Positions 1-12,894 of a stretch of 64,000 bases of DNA are shown one piece after another (position 1 is the stretch's first letter; each line of letters opens with the position of its first letter). Position numbers and translations under genes: made by a program. The stretch comes from Dermatophagoides farinae (Eukaryota > Arthropoda > Arachnida > Sarcoptiformes > Pyroglyphidae). Where the stretch lies: NCBI RefSeq assembly GCF_024713945.1, contig NC_134682.1:4689001-4753000 (forward strand). Direction: 5' to 3'. The notes under the pieces were generated by a model. That model was not told where the DNA came from and did not search any database. It saw nothing but the letters and a program-made list of their open reading frames with translations.

Positions 1-547
1 TCAAAACAAAAACAAACACCAAATGGAAAGCTTTTCTTGAGGTCTGTGTGTAGTCAACCTTGAAATTTTCTTTTCCACTCTTTATTTGACCGAGGTCAAA
101 TGGTTTTTCTACCGGGGTACGATGATGAAAAAATTGCCAAGTTTACATGCACTGTAAACCAATTCAGCTGAATTTTCCTTTTTGATTCTTGTTTTAGTTT
201 TTGGTTTTATTTATATTATTAAATATTTGGACAACAATACATAATAATTGGATAATTAATTAATGACAAGTGTGAATTGGATTCGAGATTAGAATTACGT
301 AAATTAAATAAAATATAAATATTCAACGAAAAGGACAAATGATCACAAATAGAAATTTTAACGACAAATTCAACAATGATGATGACGACGACGACGACGA
401 TATGACAATGCTGGTGGTTGAAATAGTTTGAATTGATGATGATTTTCATCTGGCTAGTTGATTGATTGGTTAGTAATAATAATAATAATCGGTGGTCAAT
501 ATTTAATGTTTGATCGATTTTTTTTTGGATTAAAATCGTTTTGTTTT
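1..547. other. AT-rich intergenic sequence, no gene seen
   Basis: No supportable gene. The stretch holds homopolymer runs, a short GAC/GAT trinucleotide run near 375-400 and the presumed 3' flank of the glycine-rich gene that ends at 548. A minus-strand open frame at 219-449 is low-complexity and has no family resemblance. Confidence 0.6.
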
Positions 548-1358
548 TTAGTAACTACCACCACCACCACCACCAGAATAACCACCGGAACTGATGGACA
601 TACCATATCCACTGGATGATCCACCATAACCACCAGATGATCCACTACTATATCCACCGGATGATCCACCATAACCACCAGATGATCCACCAGAATAACC
701 GCCACCTTTACCACCACCACCACCGCCGCCACCGAATCCGCCAGCTCCAAATCCACCACCAAAACCACCACCGGAACCACCACCAGCGTTTCTTGCAACA
801 ATAGTTTCAACACTTTCACGTACTGGTTCCACAGTTTGTGTGACACGACGGTATGGTGTGATTATTTCTCTGACTTCCTGTATAATCGGTTTAGTTATTG
901 AATGAACTAATTTATGCGGTTCATCTTGACTATGGCTTTCTTGGAATGATCCAGGCGCTGAAGAATGTTTTTGTGCAACATTCACCATCGAAGATGCAGA
1001 ACGGAAAATAAAATTCACTGGAATAAAATTAGCTGGCACATCAATAGTGGTTGGATTAATAAAACCCGAGCTTGGTACATCGAATTGTCGAATTTGATGA
1101 TTTGATATAACTGCAGCTGGTACCATAATTCCACCACCACCACCACCACCACCGCCAAACCCACCACCACCACCACCACCACCACTTCCGCCTTTACCAG
1201 AAATATAACCAATGGAATAACCACCACCACCACCGCCGCCACCATAAGAAATGGCAGCTGACATGCCAAGAATAGCGGAAAGGATTGCAAGCTGATGAAA
1301 AACAAAATTTAAAAATGTCAAATTTTGTGTTCAAAGTATTCACACTTACCTGGAACAT
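548..1358 (-). CDS. Secreted glycine-rich structural protein
   Basis: About 250 residues in two exons, 1350-1358 and 548-1291. The first exon is only 9 bases and encodes M-F-Q. It is followed by a GTAAGT donor and a 58-base intron ending CATCAG. Splicing gives MFQLAILSAILGMSAAIS, a clean signal peptide; the unspliced upstream frame would give a poorer start. The mature protein has two Gly/Tyr/Ser-rich blocks around a non-repetitive centre of about 110 residues. That centre contains the motif VREIITPYRRVTQ followed by PVRESVETIVA, which resembles repeated segments in arthropod cuticle-type or secretory-gland glycine-rich proteins (recalled, not searched). It is likely extracellular, in cuticle, egg coat or gland secretion. 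A TATA box lies 96 bases upstream. The exact role is unknown. Confidence 0.8.
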
Positions 1359-1453
1359 TATGGAAAATATGAATTAAAAAAAATGAATGAATAAAAGATC
1401 GATGTGTGTTCACCACTTGATGTGTTTGATCTGATGAATCGATCAACAGGTAG

Positions 1454-1461
1454 TATTTATA
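1454..1461 (-). promoter_or_regulatory. TATA box of the glycine-rich gene
   Basis: Read on the minus strand this is TATAAATA, 96 bases before the ATG at 1358. The spacing fits a TATA element with a 5' UTR of roughly 65 bases. Strong TATA boxes are typical of tissue-specific structural genes. Confidence 0.6.
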
Positions 1462-1719
1462 CTTGGTCTTTTTTTCTCACACTTGGAATGTTGACAATCA
1501 TCATCAAGGATTTAGATTAGATTTTGTGGTTTTTTTAAATCCAAAAAAAGAGAGAGAGAGTGAGATAGGTTTATTGTTTTTAATTGATCAAAATAATTAA
1601 ATCATAGCCAGTCGTGTCAAATTATTCATTGAAAAAGGGTTCATTAATCATATTCATCGAACTGATGAATAGACCGGTATTAGGCAATTGAATTTCAAAT
1701 TTGGATTTGTGGATTAAAT

Positions 1720-1742
1720 CAAACAAACAAACAAACAAACAA
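1720..1742. repeat. (AAAC)n microsatellite
   Basis: Five to six uninterrupted AAAC units between the two divergent genes. Confidence 0.85.
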
Positions 1743-2203
1743 TGATAAATAATAAAGGTTAATTATGTTTAAACACGAAACATTGTTTTGAATCGGTGAA
1801 AAAAAATAATCAACAAAAGGAAAAAAAATCTTTTTGCATTATATTTATAATGTATTTATTATTGTTTTTGACATTAATTAAATAGAAAATTATATATCAC
1901 ATTCATTTTTTTTCCTCAATTTATCATCATCATCATCATAATAATCATCAAGATGATAATTATTTATATGAACCATTCATATAAATAATTATAATAATGA
2001 TTTGAAAGATTCGAACTCATAATACACACACATACACACAATATCCGTCATCATGACCTTAACCTCTATCATTATTCTATTATGTTTTTCAATTGTTTTT
2101 GTTTTTGTTCAATTGATTGATTTGTTATCATAAACAAAACAAAACAAAAAATTATATCAACAGGAAGTGTGGTTTTTTTTTGTTGTTGTTGCCGTGGCGA
2201 CGA

Positions 2204-2210
2204 TATAAAG
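2204..2210 (+). promoter_or_regulatory. Possible TATA box of the 2327 gene
   Basis: TATAAAG about 120 bases upstream of the ATG at 2327. A TTTTTTTCAG just before the ATG could also be a 3' splice site of a 5' UTR intron, which would change the distance to the transcript start. Confidence 0.4.
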
Positions 2211-2326
2211 TTGAGCCATTGATTTGTTTGTAAAACAAAAAAATTTTGGGAAAATTTCCCAATTAATTTTAATAGATTGATTCGAATTTTTTAAAAGATT
2301 TTTTATTTTTTTCAGTTAAAAAAAAA

Positions 2327-4021
2327 ATGTTTTCGACTTTTACAATGGACATCATCATAATCACGTTGATGATAATGAACCCCTTGACTACAGAAGCACA
2401 AAAAGGTGATCCATCATTTATGCCGAAAATAATGCCCATAACCAGTACGGTAAATCGTACCGGTGTACAACGTGTTTATTGTACGGCAAATTCCCAGACA
2501 ATTGGCCAAACATCAACATTTGCCGTGGTGAATAATCGTCTTTATCAATTCATATATGACATGAGTGTAATAATTTTTGAAGATCTGGATGCCCATTATA
2601 ATGATGATCAACAACGTTTCTTTTTGGATATCGGTACACGTTATGAATTGATGGAAGATTGGGAAAAAATGCTCGCAGCAGATATGGATTATATTGGACG
2701 TTATCGTTTTATAATGAAAAATGTACCAGATGAACGTGATTGGCGCGTTACGATGGCAATGATAACACATCCATCATATGGTGCCGGATTCTTTTCATAT
2801 CTGGGATTTTCACGCTATTTTTATCTACTGTTTGTGAAATGGGATAAACAACCACCGGCAACAAGTAGTGATGTACCACAATCACAGCATATAATTCTAT
2901 CGAATTATTCAATCATCGTTTCGATATCAGCGGAAACGGAATATTTTGCTTTAGTACTAAGAAATGATCCAACAAATGGTGAAGACCTAGTTTTTGTTTA
3001 TCATCAACAAATCAACGAAAAATCCGTACCAAAAGGTACATTTTGTGAAAGTGAAACCGGTGAACAATATTTTCATCAACGTAAACCAAAAGATATTTGT
3101 AAAACTGGTTCACAATTATCACAAATGATGAGAGAATTTAATTTTGGATTTACTGCCCGTAAAAATCTTTATCTTGTTGCAAGTGAAGAACAATATGTTA
3201 TAGTCATTGATATTGGTGTATTGAAATCATACGATATGGAATATCCATATCAACGATACTCGTTGGATGAAGTATTTGTTTGTACTGCGGCAAGATCACC
3301 GGCTATTTATCCAACATTATATCCAAAAGGTGCTAGGCCAAATATTGAATCAGCCGAATTCTTGAACAACATGGAATCTGGTGGCGGTGGTGGTGGTAAT
3401 ACATGGTTATTTACGCCAACCGTATGGCTGATTATTGTTAGCCTGAATTTTGTTTTAGTCATATTGATAGGTGCATTATGTTTATTATATGTATCAAGAC
3501 GTAAAATTCGTGCACGTTCGGGAAAACCTGGTTTTGGTTCATTATGGTCATCAGTGTCATCATTGTCATCATCATCATCGGCAAGTGGAATATCATCGCG
3601 ATCATCATTCTCATCATCAACTGCATCGTCAAATGTTGGTAGCTCATTTTCATCTCGTGCAAGTAGTGGTGTATCATCATCGACAGCATCCTCAAGTGTA
3701 TCATCAGCCGCTTCATCCGGTGTATCATCATTTCAATCCAAATCAAATGTTCCCGGCGCAAAAGGAAAATTTTTTCGAAAGAAAAAATATTCGAAAAAGA
3801 AAAAATATCGTATACCAACATTTGGTCGATCCAAACTATCGAATGCATCATCAGCACAATCATCAGTCTGGAAATCAAAAGTTGGATCAACAGCATCATC
3901 ACGTGTATCATCATCAAGAATACCATCATCAGCCGTATCATCGATGCAATCAAAACAAGGTGGAAAGAAAATGAAATGGCAACAGTCACCGAAAAAGAAA
4001 GTTAAAATGAAAAAAAAATAA
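2327..4021 (+). CDS. Four-cysteine ectodomain family member, membrane-anchored (564 aa)
   Basis: Not a family I recognise. It is an intronless type I membrane protein: signal peptide (residues 1-24, ending TEAQ), an ectodomain of about 330 residues, one membrane span (about 363-388) and a cytoplasmic tail of about 175 residues. The ectodomain carries the four cysteines shared with the genes at 13471, 15078, 16501 and 27144. These are C52 in a segment followed by a NRLYQF-like motif, C240 (GTFC), C258 (DIC) and C319 (VFVC), with FNFGF and LYLVAS between the last two. The tail is almost entirely Ser/Ala with basic clusters (RKKKYSKKKKY and a final run of Lys), so it is low-complexity and highly charged. 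AATAAA overlaps the stop codon. Role unknown; a cell-surface receptor or adhesion protein is an inference from topology. Confidence 0.85.
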   Translation: MFSTFTMDIIIITLMIMNPLTTEAQKGDPSFMPKIMPITSTVNRTGVQRVYCTANSQTIGQTSTFAVVNNRLYQFIYDMSVIIFEDLDAHYNDDQQRFFLDIGTRYELMEDWEKMLAADMDYIGRYRFIMKNVPDERDWRVTMAMITHPSYGAGFFSYLGFSRYFYLLFVKWDKQPPATSSDVPQSQHIILSNYSIIVSISAETEYFALVLRNDPTNGEDLVFVYHQQINEKSVPKGTFCESETGEQYFHQRKPKDICKTGSQLSQMMREFNFGFTARKNLYLVASEEQYVIVIDIGVLKSYDMEYPYQRYSLDEVFVCTAARSPAIYPTLYPKGARPNIESAEFLNNMESGGGGGGNTWLFTPTVWLIIVSLNFVLVILIGALCLLYVSRRKIRARSGKPGFGSLWSSVSSLSSSSSASGISSRSSFSSSTASSNVGSSFSSRASSGVSSSTASSSVSSAASSGVSSFQSKSNVPGAKGKFFRKKKYSKKKKYRIPTFGRSKLSNASSAQSSVWKSKVGSTASSRVSSSRIPSSAVSSMQSKQGGKKMKWQQSPKKKVKMKKK

Positions 4022-4163
4022 AGGCCAACAAAAAAATCAGCGATTCTCAAAAAAGGAAAAATATCAATAGAATTTTATCTCATAATTATATAGAATTGCA
4101 AAAAAAAATTCACTCACAAAGAATTGGAATTGTTTTCTGTTTTTTTTTCATCGTTTTTTTATA

Positions 4164-7100
4164 TTATTGGCTACTAATATTACAATGATGTTGTTGTTGT
4201 TGTTGTTGATTTGTGGTTGTCGATTCTTGTTGTTGTTCTGAACAAAAATTTTTATAAATTTCCACACCTTTCGTTGATAATGATGAATTTTGAAGTTGAC
4301 TTTTCTCTGAATTATCGTTAAACGATCCAGAACTATCATTTTGTTGCTGTTGTTTGGTTGTGGATGGTGATGGTGGATTTGCAAGTTGAAAATTTTGTTC
4401 CAAATTATTTGTGGTAGTAGCGGCATGATGTGCACGTGCCCATTCACACATTAATTGTCCAGCATAAAGTGGATTTATGGAATAAAGCCAATTATACATT
4501 TCACGTGCTGTTGTTGTACGAAATAGATAACCAGCATGACGAGTGACTACTGAGAATGCATTCTCAACACATAACATTTGTCGCTGCTGTTCAGAACATT
4601 CAACACGTGCTTGTGTTAGATTTATAACCGATCGTTCAACAGGATCTTTATCATCACGATATATAAACATGTATGGTCTACGTACAACTATCCATTGTTT
4701 TTGCCATTGTGTTGGCTGTTGTTGTTGTTGTTGTGGTTGATTCGTTGTGGATGATGAATATTCACTTGCCATCAAACAGCTAATATAACCTTTTTTCGAT
4801 ATAATAGACGAGACGCGAACTTCTTCAATTTCCGGTACGAATAAATTATTATTAGTCGAAGATGATGATGGTGATATATCACCCATTGGACTATTACTAT
4901 GGCTATGTATCGATGTTGATTGTTGCTGCTGCTGCTGTTGTTGTTGATGATAATAATGTTGTGAATGATTGGCGGCAACTGTGAATGATAATTTTTCATG
5001 TTCAAACCAAGATTCAACAGCTAAACCTGATATGTCAGGTGTAACACCACCGCCATCTGGTGTTGATACATTTGATCCGGGAAAATATTCGGTTGGTGTC
5101 CGTAATAGATTAGTTGATGAACCTGGTGGTGGTGGTGGTGTCTGAAATATTGGTGCCGGTTGTGATGGTATATGAAATTGTATTAATTTAATACATTTAG
5201 CCACGAGGTTACGATCATTATCGGTGCGAAATTCTTCAACTTTTTCTCGTTCCAAAAGTGTTTCGATTCCTGCTGAAAATGTTGATGACCGTGGAATGGC
5301 TGCTGTTGACGATGCGCGGGTAGAAGCTGTCAAAGCTGAATTCGATGATAAACCAACATCTGCAGTTGTTACAGGTGATATAAGAGCCTGAGTTGTACTA
5401 CCACTTGCAACTGATAGATTTGAATTGGCCAATGCAGCTAAACTTAAACGTGATGCACTTGTTCTCATCATACCCGATGTCATTGATGAACGAATCGTTT
5501 TACCAGGTAAATCATTTAATTCATCTTCATCAAATGATTTTTGTAATGCCGTTGATTTAGCTGTACGAATCAATAGTCGATGACGACAACGTTCAACCAT
5601 TTCTAATCGATATAATTTTTCCAATTCCCATTGATGATCGAAAATCAAAGAATCACCACGTGGTTGCCAACCACCAAGATTTTCTTGTCCACGTACATAC
5701 ATTGTTGATGTATCCAATACACGTCGTTGACGACGTTGTACTCCTGGTGAACCAGCTTCTAATGATCGTCGTAATACTAATTCAAATATAGCCATTATAT
5801 GATTCAATTCAGCATTCTTATAGGAACCGGTTAGTATATTTTTCAATACACGTGTCGAAAGTCCGGAACCATGTGAACCACCGGTTAATAATGATGGAAT
5901 TGTACGTGAATCACGACCATAAATCATGACACATAAATCTTTAGTGAGAATTCCCGGTTGACTACAACGTTCTAGATCCAAATATGCTGACATTGTAAGA
6001 TAAACACGTTCACCACCAGGTGTTACACGATTCAACAGTAAAGAATTATGCAGTGAACTATCCCATGCTGCCTCATAACGAAAACGTACACGACCATCTT
6101 CCAATTGTTCCAAATGTTCGGAAAAAAATAATGATAATGATAAAACGGATGAATCATTTTCATCATCAAAATCTGAACAATCCAAATGGGTACGAACACG
6201 ACCAATAACCAGTTCACGAAGATCACGAAAATGAACATCAAAATCTGGATGATGCATAATAGTAACACGAATACGTCGTTGAATTCCTTGATGTAGTAGA
6301 AATGTTCCACGACATGGTGTATCATCATTATGATCAACAACTACCGGTAGATATTGACCATCTGGTGTCAGTTCACATACTTCAATCCAAACAATTAAAT
6401 CAACTTTTGAATGTACCAATGACGTAGATGCTGATGTAACCCGAGAAGCCATGATTTGCCATTCATTTACCAAACCAGGTGTAAATCGTGGTGAACGTAT
6501 CGGTGTTGACATTGGTAGATATGATGTTAATTGCATTCGTTTAGGTGGTGGACGTGGTAATCTATACATGATAAATTATTATTATTTTAATAAATCAATC
6601 AAAATTTAGATGAACTTGAACCACTAACCCAAGTTGATTTTGATTCATACTAGATGTTTGATTATTGTTTCCAGCAGTATTGTTGTTTCGAAATGGCCAA
6701 TTATTACTACCGACGTTACCAGCAGCATCAACGCCAAATATTGCTTCCCGATGTAATGGATGATGTTGATAGTGGCCATATAATTCGAAAATTATCGGTT
6801 CTTGCCTCAGGTATTCGATGAATGCACGTGTTACACGTACCGATATGTTTTGTGACCAATAAAAACCAGCTGAACGACCATTTTTACCTGCAGTATTTTT
6901 TACCGATTCCGTTGAAAATGCTTCCTGTGAAAGATGACGAAAATTAAATTGACAAAAAACATCAGCATATGATTTGGATAGCCCATAAAGTTGAATGATA
7001 GAAACACGAAACATAAAATCTTCATTCAATTTTAAATGAACAGGAATCATGATGGAATCATTTCTTAGGTTTTTTCCATCCGTATCGTTTTCGTCTTCCG

Positions 7101-10100
7101 TTTCTTTTTCTTCTTCTTTATGAACTCCTGATGATGATGATGATGATAATTTTGCATTTTTTTCATTTGTTTTGGATATTAATCGCGATAATTGTCGTTG
7201 TAATCGGCCACGTTCAATTATCTCCATCAATTGTACATCATCATCGACGAAATCAATCCTAGCATGTTGTTGTGTTTTTGGTGATTTACCCGAATCGATT
7301 GCTGTTGCTAAATCTTCTTCTAATGGAATGAATGAGGGAAAAAAATTTCATCATTTTGAAACAAAATTCAAAAAACACAAATCTGTTTTACCTGTTATCG
7401 GTTGTATGGACACTTTTAAATAGCCCATTACATCACCTTTTTCATTTGCAATCGATATACATTGTGTAATTGAACATTGTTCTAATAGATTCTGTACAAA
7501 CATCAAGCCACGACCAATAAAACGAAACCAAGGAAAACGATCATAAAATGGATCACTTGTTTCTGTTTCTACTGTTCCATTTTTGATACTGTTTGCATGG
7601 TAAATAGTAACACCAGTACCACCACCACTGTTGGTTGAATTTGATGGTATCGTTCCATTCAAATGTGATGATGATGATAACGATGAATGTTGCAAACTAC
7701 CAGTTGTGGTAGATGAAGAAGAAACAGTTGCATTAGCAGAAGCGGCAGCAATTGTTGCTGAATATTCTTCAGCATATTTTGCATATACTTGACGCATTAA
7801 TTCTAAACGTTTTCTATGAAAAAAAAAGATAAAGAAATCAGAAATCCTTCTATTTTTTTCACACAATTTTCACATACCTTAATTTACACAATGACCAATA
7901 ATGTGTGGCACCATTTTTTTGATCTTTCACTTCAACAGCAACAATTGTTCGTGGAAATGGATTATCATTCGTTGTGGAACACGTGGTAATGGTGGTGGTG
8001 GTAGCTGCAGTGATAGCCACACCAGAATCTGAGTGCAGATCTAAGGAACTTTTTTGATTTTGAAATTGATCACGATAATCGGCCAATAAATCCGGATGTA
8101 ATGGTGAATATATTGTATCCGTGAGTATAACAAATTGAAATTGAACACGTTTTTTCAATTCTACGGACATTGCATTTGCTTCTTTCAAGAATATAGCATT
8201 GCCCCATAAATCATCACGTAATGATGTGAATTGATGAAAACGCCATTTTAATGACGCTTTACGGGCCACAGATTCTTGCCACCATGTTAATGGTGTTTCA
8301 CATTCCATCTGGAAAAATATTGAATCCGATTCTGGAAATAGACGTCGATGTTCAGCTTCAGAACATTCATCATCATCATCGCAACCGCTTACGCTACTAT
8401 TATCACCACCGAATCGATAATGTCCAGAATGATGCATTGATGAAAACATTTGTGACATGGTCATTGATTGTTCATCCACCTGTTTCTGCAGTCGTTCAAT
8501 TGTTTGTTCATAATTTTTTCTAGCTTCTTCAAATGTTAAATCAGCTTCAGCTTTTTCACGTCGATATTGTTCTTCAAGTTGTAATAATTTCTTTTCCATT
8601 TCTAATTTCAAATCAATACCTTGTTTTTCTAGCAATTCCATTTGTGCAAATGTCCAATCTACAGCTTGCTGTTGTTGTTGTTGCTGCTTACTATATGTTG
8701 TTGTTATCAAATTGTTGTCTTGTATTGGATCTTTTGATCTAGATTCACGAACTTGACCTGGATGTTGAAAACGGAAGACATGATATTTTCCCAGGATAAC
8801 TCGTGCACCAGTACGTAATTCTTGATCGGTTTCTACTCTTCGACCATTAACAAAACATAGAGCTTCTGTTGAACATGGAATCAATGTTACTGTACCATTT
8901 CGATTTTCAAATATACAATGTTCAACAAGAATATTTGTTCCAGACAAACGAATATCCTGAGCAATACGTGCACCATCTTGTCCAACACGTGTTTCACCAT
9001 CTTTCAGATAATACAGCAAACATTCAGACATTAATGGATCTTCATTTAGATTCAAAAGATGTGGTGTATTGATTGGTGAGAAAACGCCAACAGCATCACC
9101 ATCAGCACGTCTTGCAACACCCATTTCAGCCAATACAGCTTCACGTTGTGCACGAATCTCTTCGGTACGTTTCAATTTTTCTTCCCATGTTGCATTCAAT
9201 TCAGACATGAGTTTTTCTGTTTCATGTAATTGTTCAATCACATTTTCACCGGTTACCGACATTGAACCACGTGTCAATTTTGGATGACCATGATGATTAT
9301 CAATTTGATGATCAACAGTAGTTGTTTGATGATGATCATTATTATCAAAGATATCATTATTATTAATTCGATCATCAGCTTGATTATTATTATCGTGTTG
9401 TTGTAGTTGTAGTAGTTGTTGTTGTTTTTGAAGATTATGATGATGTTGTTGATTATCATCGCTGGTGATCATGATCATTGATTTTTCCAATTCAATACCT
9501 TCAGCTCGTAAGATATTTTTAAGCCGAGCAATTTCATCACGAAGTTCACGTATCAGTTTTGCATTTGCATCTTCATTTATAATGGCCGCACACATTATTT
9601 GTTTAGCACGATCTGCATAACGTAATGTTGATAATGTTTCTTCATAATTAATATCAGCTGGTGATATGGCAGCAATCATTGCCGTTTTTGAATTACCGCC
9701 TAGATTTTCACGTAATAACCATGTAAGAACGGAATCACGATATGGTATAAAATCGGTTTTCTTTGATTTCTTTTTCTTGGCTGGATCTTGTGATGACTAT
9801 CAAATGGAAAAAAATGGTCAAATGAAGAAAATTTATACAAAAAAATCTTTTTAATAATAATTACCAATTCAGCTAAAGCGGAGATAACTTTACCCAATGT
9901 TGTCAATGATTTATTTATATTGGCACCTTCTTTTAGCCGTGTACCTTGTGCACCGGTTGAATCAGCACGTTCTGAACCGGCTAAATCAACTAATGATATT
10001 TTCGATACTTTCTCCGAACATAATCCAGTCATTTGATCTTGTTTCATTTGCGTCAATATTATTGTGAATACAGCATGCGATCTTGATGATGTTTCATTCA

Positions 10101-10807
10101 TATTTGTAGCCGCAACTGTACGTGCTTTATTTCCTTCATCAATAATTTCATGTATATCTTCATATGATGTAACGGCCAATTTACTTAAATCTTCAACATA
10201 TGGTCCAAGCACTGGATGTTCACGAACACGTAATGGTCCTTTATTTTTTGGATTCAATAAATCACGTACACGTTCACAATAGATTTCCATATAGGATACT
10301 TCAACTGAATACATTGTTTCATTCTCATCATCATCATCATCTTGTTGATCATCGCTAGTGATACGATCAAATAGATCACGACAAAGATGTGGTATAATAC
10401 CTTCTTCATCACGTGCACCCATCATTGTATATGATTTACCGGCACCGGTTTGTCCATATGCAAATATACAAACATTATAACCTTCAAATGCATGCTGTAA
10501 CATTTCTTCACCAATATCTTTATATACTTTCCATTGATCAATAAAATTCGGATCATTCGGTTCATGTGACCAATATGAATAATCATATGTAAATGTTTTC
10601 AATTGATTTTCAATTTTTGGATTCAATATTGCTATATATATGTGTGTGTGTGTGTGTGCAAAAAAAATTAATTAAAATTAAATTTACCAAAAACAGCAAA
10701 CACTTACTTGTCGTTTTAGCAGACATTGAAATGATATTTTTACATCCATATCCAATTTCACGTTTATTAAATGGCCGTACACGTACGGCTACTTTTACAG
10801 ATGACAT
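4164..10807 (-). CDS. unc-104: Kinesin-3, UNC-104/KIF1A type
   Basis: Plus-end microtubule motor for synaptic-vesicle precursor transport. Six exons, phases checked: 10708-10807, 9865-10631, 7878-9796, 7392-7813, 6629-7319 and 4164-6561, giving about 2098 residues. Introns are 64-76 bases. The motor domain has the P-loop [10 protein letters not shown], switch [12 protein letters not shown], switch [12 protein letters not shown], and a lysine-rich [10 protein letters not shown] loop of the KIF1 type. An FHA domain ([18 protein letters not shown], then [15 protein letters not shown]) and coiled coils follow. The KIF1 central region includes WSLCKLRKRLELM and [17 protein letters not shown]-terminal PH domain ([28 protein letters not shown]) binds phosphoinositide on cargo. 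The protein is longer than vertebrate KIF1A (about 1700) because of Gln, Asn, Ser and Thr runs. Each exon junction joins conserved KIF1A sequence, so the model is well supported. Confidence 0.96.
10641..10658. repeat. (TG)n microsatellite in kinesin intron 1
   Basis: Nine TG units inside the 76-base first intron of the kinesin gene, between the donor at 10707 and the acceptor at 10632-10633. Confidence 0.85.
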
Positions 10808-12894
10808 TATTATTATTCAAAATGAATGGATTTTTTTTTTTTTTTTTTTTTTTTTGGTATGAAATCACGAGAAACAAATTATGTGAATGAATATATAAAC
10901 TGGAATCGGTTTCGATATGTTGTTGTTGTTGTAGACACACTGAATAAATCCACACACACACACACACACGATATTGCAAAAAGCAAAAGAAAAATTTTTC
11001 TTGATATTATCACAATGATGTGAGATTCATTTTTTTGTCGTGGTTGTTGCACATTGTATGAAAAATAATCGTCGTCGTCGTCGTCGTTTCGTTTTTTTTC
11101 CAGTCGTTCAGAAAATTATTTCATCATACATTTGACATCCAACAAACACACACACACACACATATAAACTTATTTCTGGATCATAAATTTCCAAAATTTC
11201 ATCATCATTTAAATTCAGTAGAAGAAAAGAGATCCACCAGATATATCCGAAATACGTAAATTATCAAAATTAAATAGACACACACACACAGAATGCAAGT
11301 ATACCAAACGATCTGGAATGAACGAGAAAATAAATAAATAAAAAAAAAAACAAAAAAAAACGTTAATAATAACAACAACCAGAAAGAAAAAACCATAACA
11401 AGAATAATAGAATGTGTGTTGGTGGTGTGGTTGTGGTTCCAAATGGAACGGGAAAAAATATGCCACTACCACACACACAGGGCAAAGAATTTGAACATTT
11501 GAATTTTCGTCTTCGAAATTTCTCTATTTCTGTGAATGAAAAAGAGAAGTGGACGAAACGAGAACGAGAGAAAGAGAAAAAGTTCCAACTTGGATCTTCA
11601 AAAAAAAAAAAGTTTTGAGCGTTCCAGAATCAGGATTCGGTTTGTTGTTGTTGTTATTCATGATTGGATCATCCGTGTTGTTGTTATTATGGCTATTTTA
11701 TTTGCGCAAAATCCAGAATATCCAGAATTGTTAAGAATGCGACAAACACTATATTAATACATCATCATAATTGTGTGTTTATATCAAACATTGAGAGAAT
11801 TCGGGAATCCCGAAACAAAAAAAAATTTTTTTTTCTTTTGATCCAAAGATTTTCATGTATTAAAAAACGGTGGGCACGACGACGACGACGACAACACATC
11901 ATCTTCCATCATCCTCGAAGCCATAAAATGAAATTTTCTCATTTTTTTCTCTCTCTTTCTTGTTCAATAACAACAACAACAAAAATACCAGAAGAGAATC
12001 GATGAATAAAAGAAAAAAAAATTTGTGATCCAGGATTCTGTTGTCGATCATCATTATATAATCGTGCCTAGAACCCGAATTTTTTTTTCTTTTTGATTTT
12101 TGAATAGAAAAAGAAAGATGAAACACAATTCAATTTGTCGGTGAATTGAAATTTGAATTTGAATGGCATCACACGCAAAATTTACATTCACTATTTATCG
12201 TCGATCGATTGATTTTCATATATGGGGGGATTGATGATATAGTAAATTAATAATAGAGTGTGTTGCATACACAAAACAAACAAACAAAATAAAATTTACT
12301 CACCACAATCAATTTGATAATTTTTCATGGATCAATTCTCTTTTCCTGTGTTGAATGAATTTCCCAATTTTTTTTTCGTTGGCGGAAAATTCAAGATTTT
12401 AATTCAATTTCCGGTATCCAGTATGTTTTTTTTTCAATGTTAATGGATGAATAAAAATTCAGACCTGCGTAGGTGGGTGGTTGATGTTGATGTTACACTG
12501 ATTAGGTTATTATAGGTGGGTAGGTGGTAGGCTTCTTTGTCTGTTTCTTTTCCTTTTATTGACTTTGTCTCATTTTCTGGCCGTATAAACAAAAAAAATT
12601 ATTATGTCAACGATACAGCTTTGTTGACCTTGAATTTTTTATGATATGTTTTTTTTTGTCCAACCAATATATACACAACGGTTGATGATGATGTTATTAT
12701 TGTTGGTTGATGATGATAGTAGTCTACTATAGTCAAATATTTCTCTCACTTTCCCTTGGGTGAACTGTCTGTTTCCATTGAATTTTCTCTTCTTTTTTTT
12801 TGATGAAAATTTTTCCAGATCCAATTTATAATTCGCAAATAACTTTTTTTCCATTGTATAATGATTGAAGCTTTGTGTACCACCACCACCACCA
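10808..12894. other. Intergenic region, kinesin upstream flank
   Basis: About 2.1 kb with no convincing gene. It holds a 25-base T run (10831-10855), CA runs near 10950-10970, 11148-11164 and 11277-11291, a TCG run (11069-11087), and several AT-rich low-complexity open frames that show no protein family. It probably contains the promoter and 5' UTR of the kinesin and the 3' flank of the small ORF at 12895. Confidence 0.55.
10831..10855. repeat. Poly(T) run
   Basis: Twenty-five consecutive T residues, 24 bases from the kinesin start codon on the upstream side. On the gene's strand this is poly(A) in the presumed 5' UTR or promoter. Confidence 0.8.

Larger units (their letters stand above)
1359..2326. 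other. Divergent intergenic region with promoters at both ends
   Basis: Separates two divergently transcribed genes. It contains the TATA box at 1454-1461 for the left gene, an AAAC tetranucleotide run at 1720-1742, a short CA-rich run near 2023-2040, and a TATAAAG at 2204-2210 upstream of the right gene. No coding potential is seen. Confidence 0.6.

Noticed and set aside
616-804. Plus-strand His-rich open frame
   Set aside because: Antisense shadow of GGT/CCA repeats in the glycine-rich gene.
1990-2020. tRNA-like B-box (GATTCGAACTC)
   Set aside because: No matching A-box, acceptor stem or cloverleaf around it; looks like chance.
3459-3989. Minus-strand and alternative-frame open frames of 100-176 residues over the Ser-rich tail
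   Set aside because: Shadows of TCA/TCT repeats encoding Ser in the true plus-strand gene; composition is Met/His/Leu-only.
11412-12005. Several 60-113 residue frames upstream of the kinesin
   Set aside because: Low-complexity Lys/Arg/Phe/Val translation of AT-rich and CA-repeat DNA with no domain or splice support.
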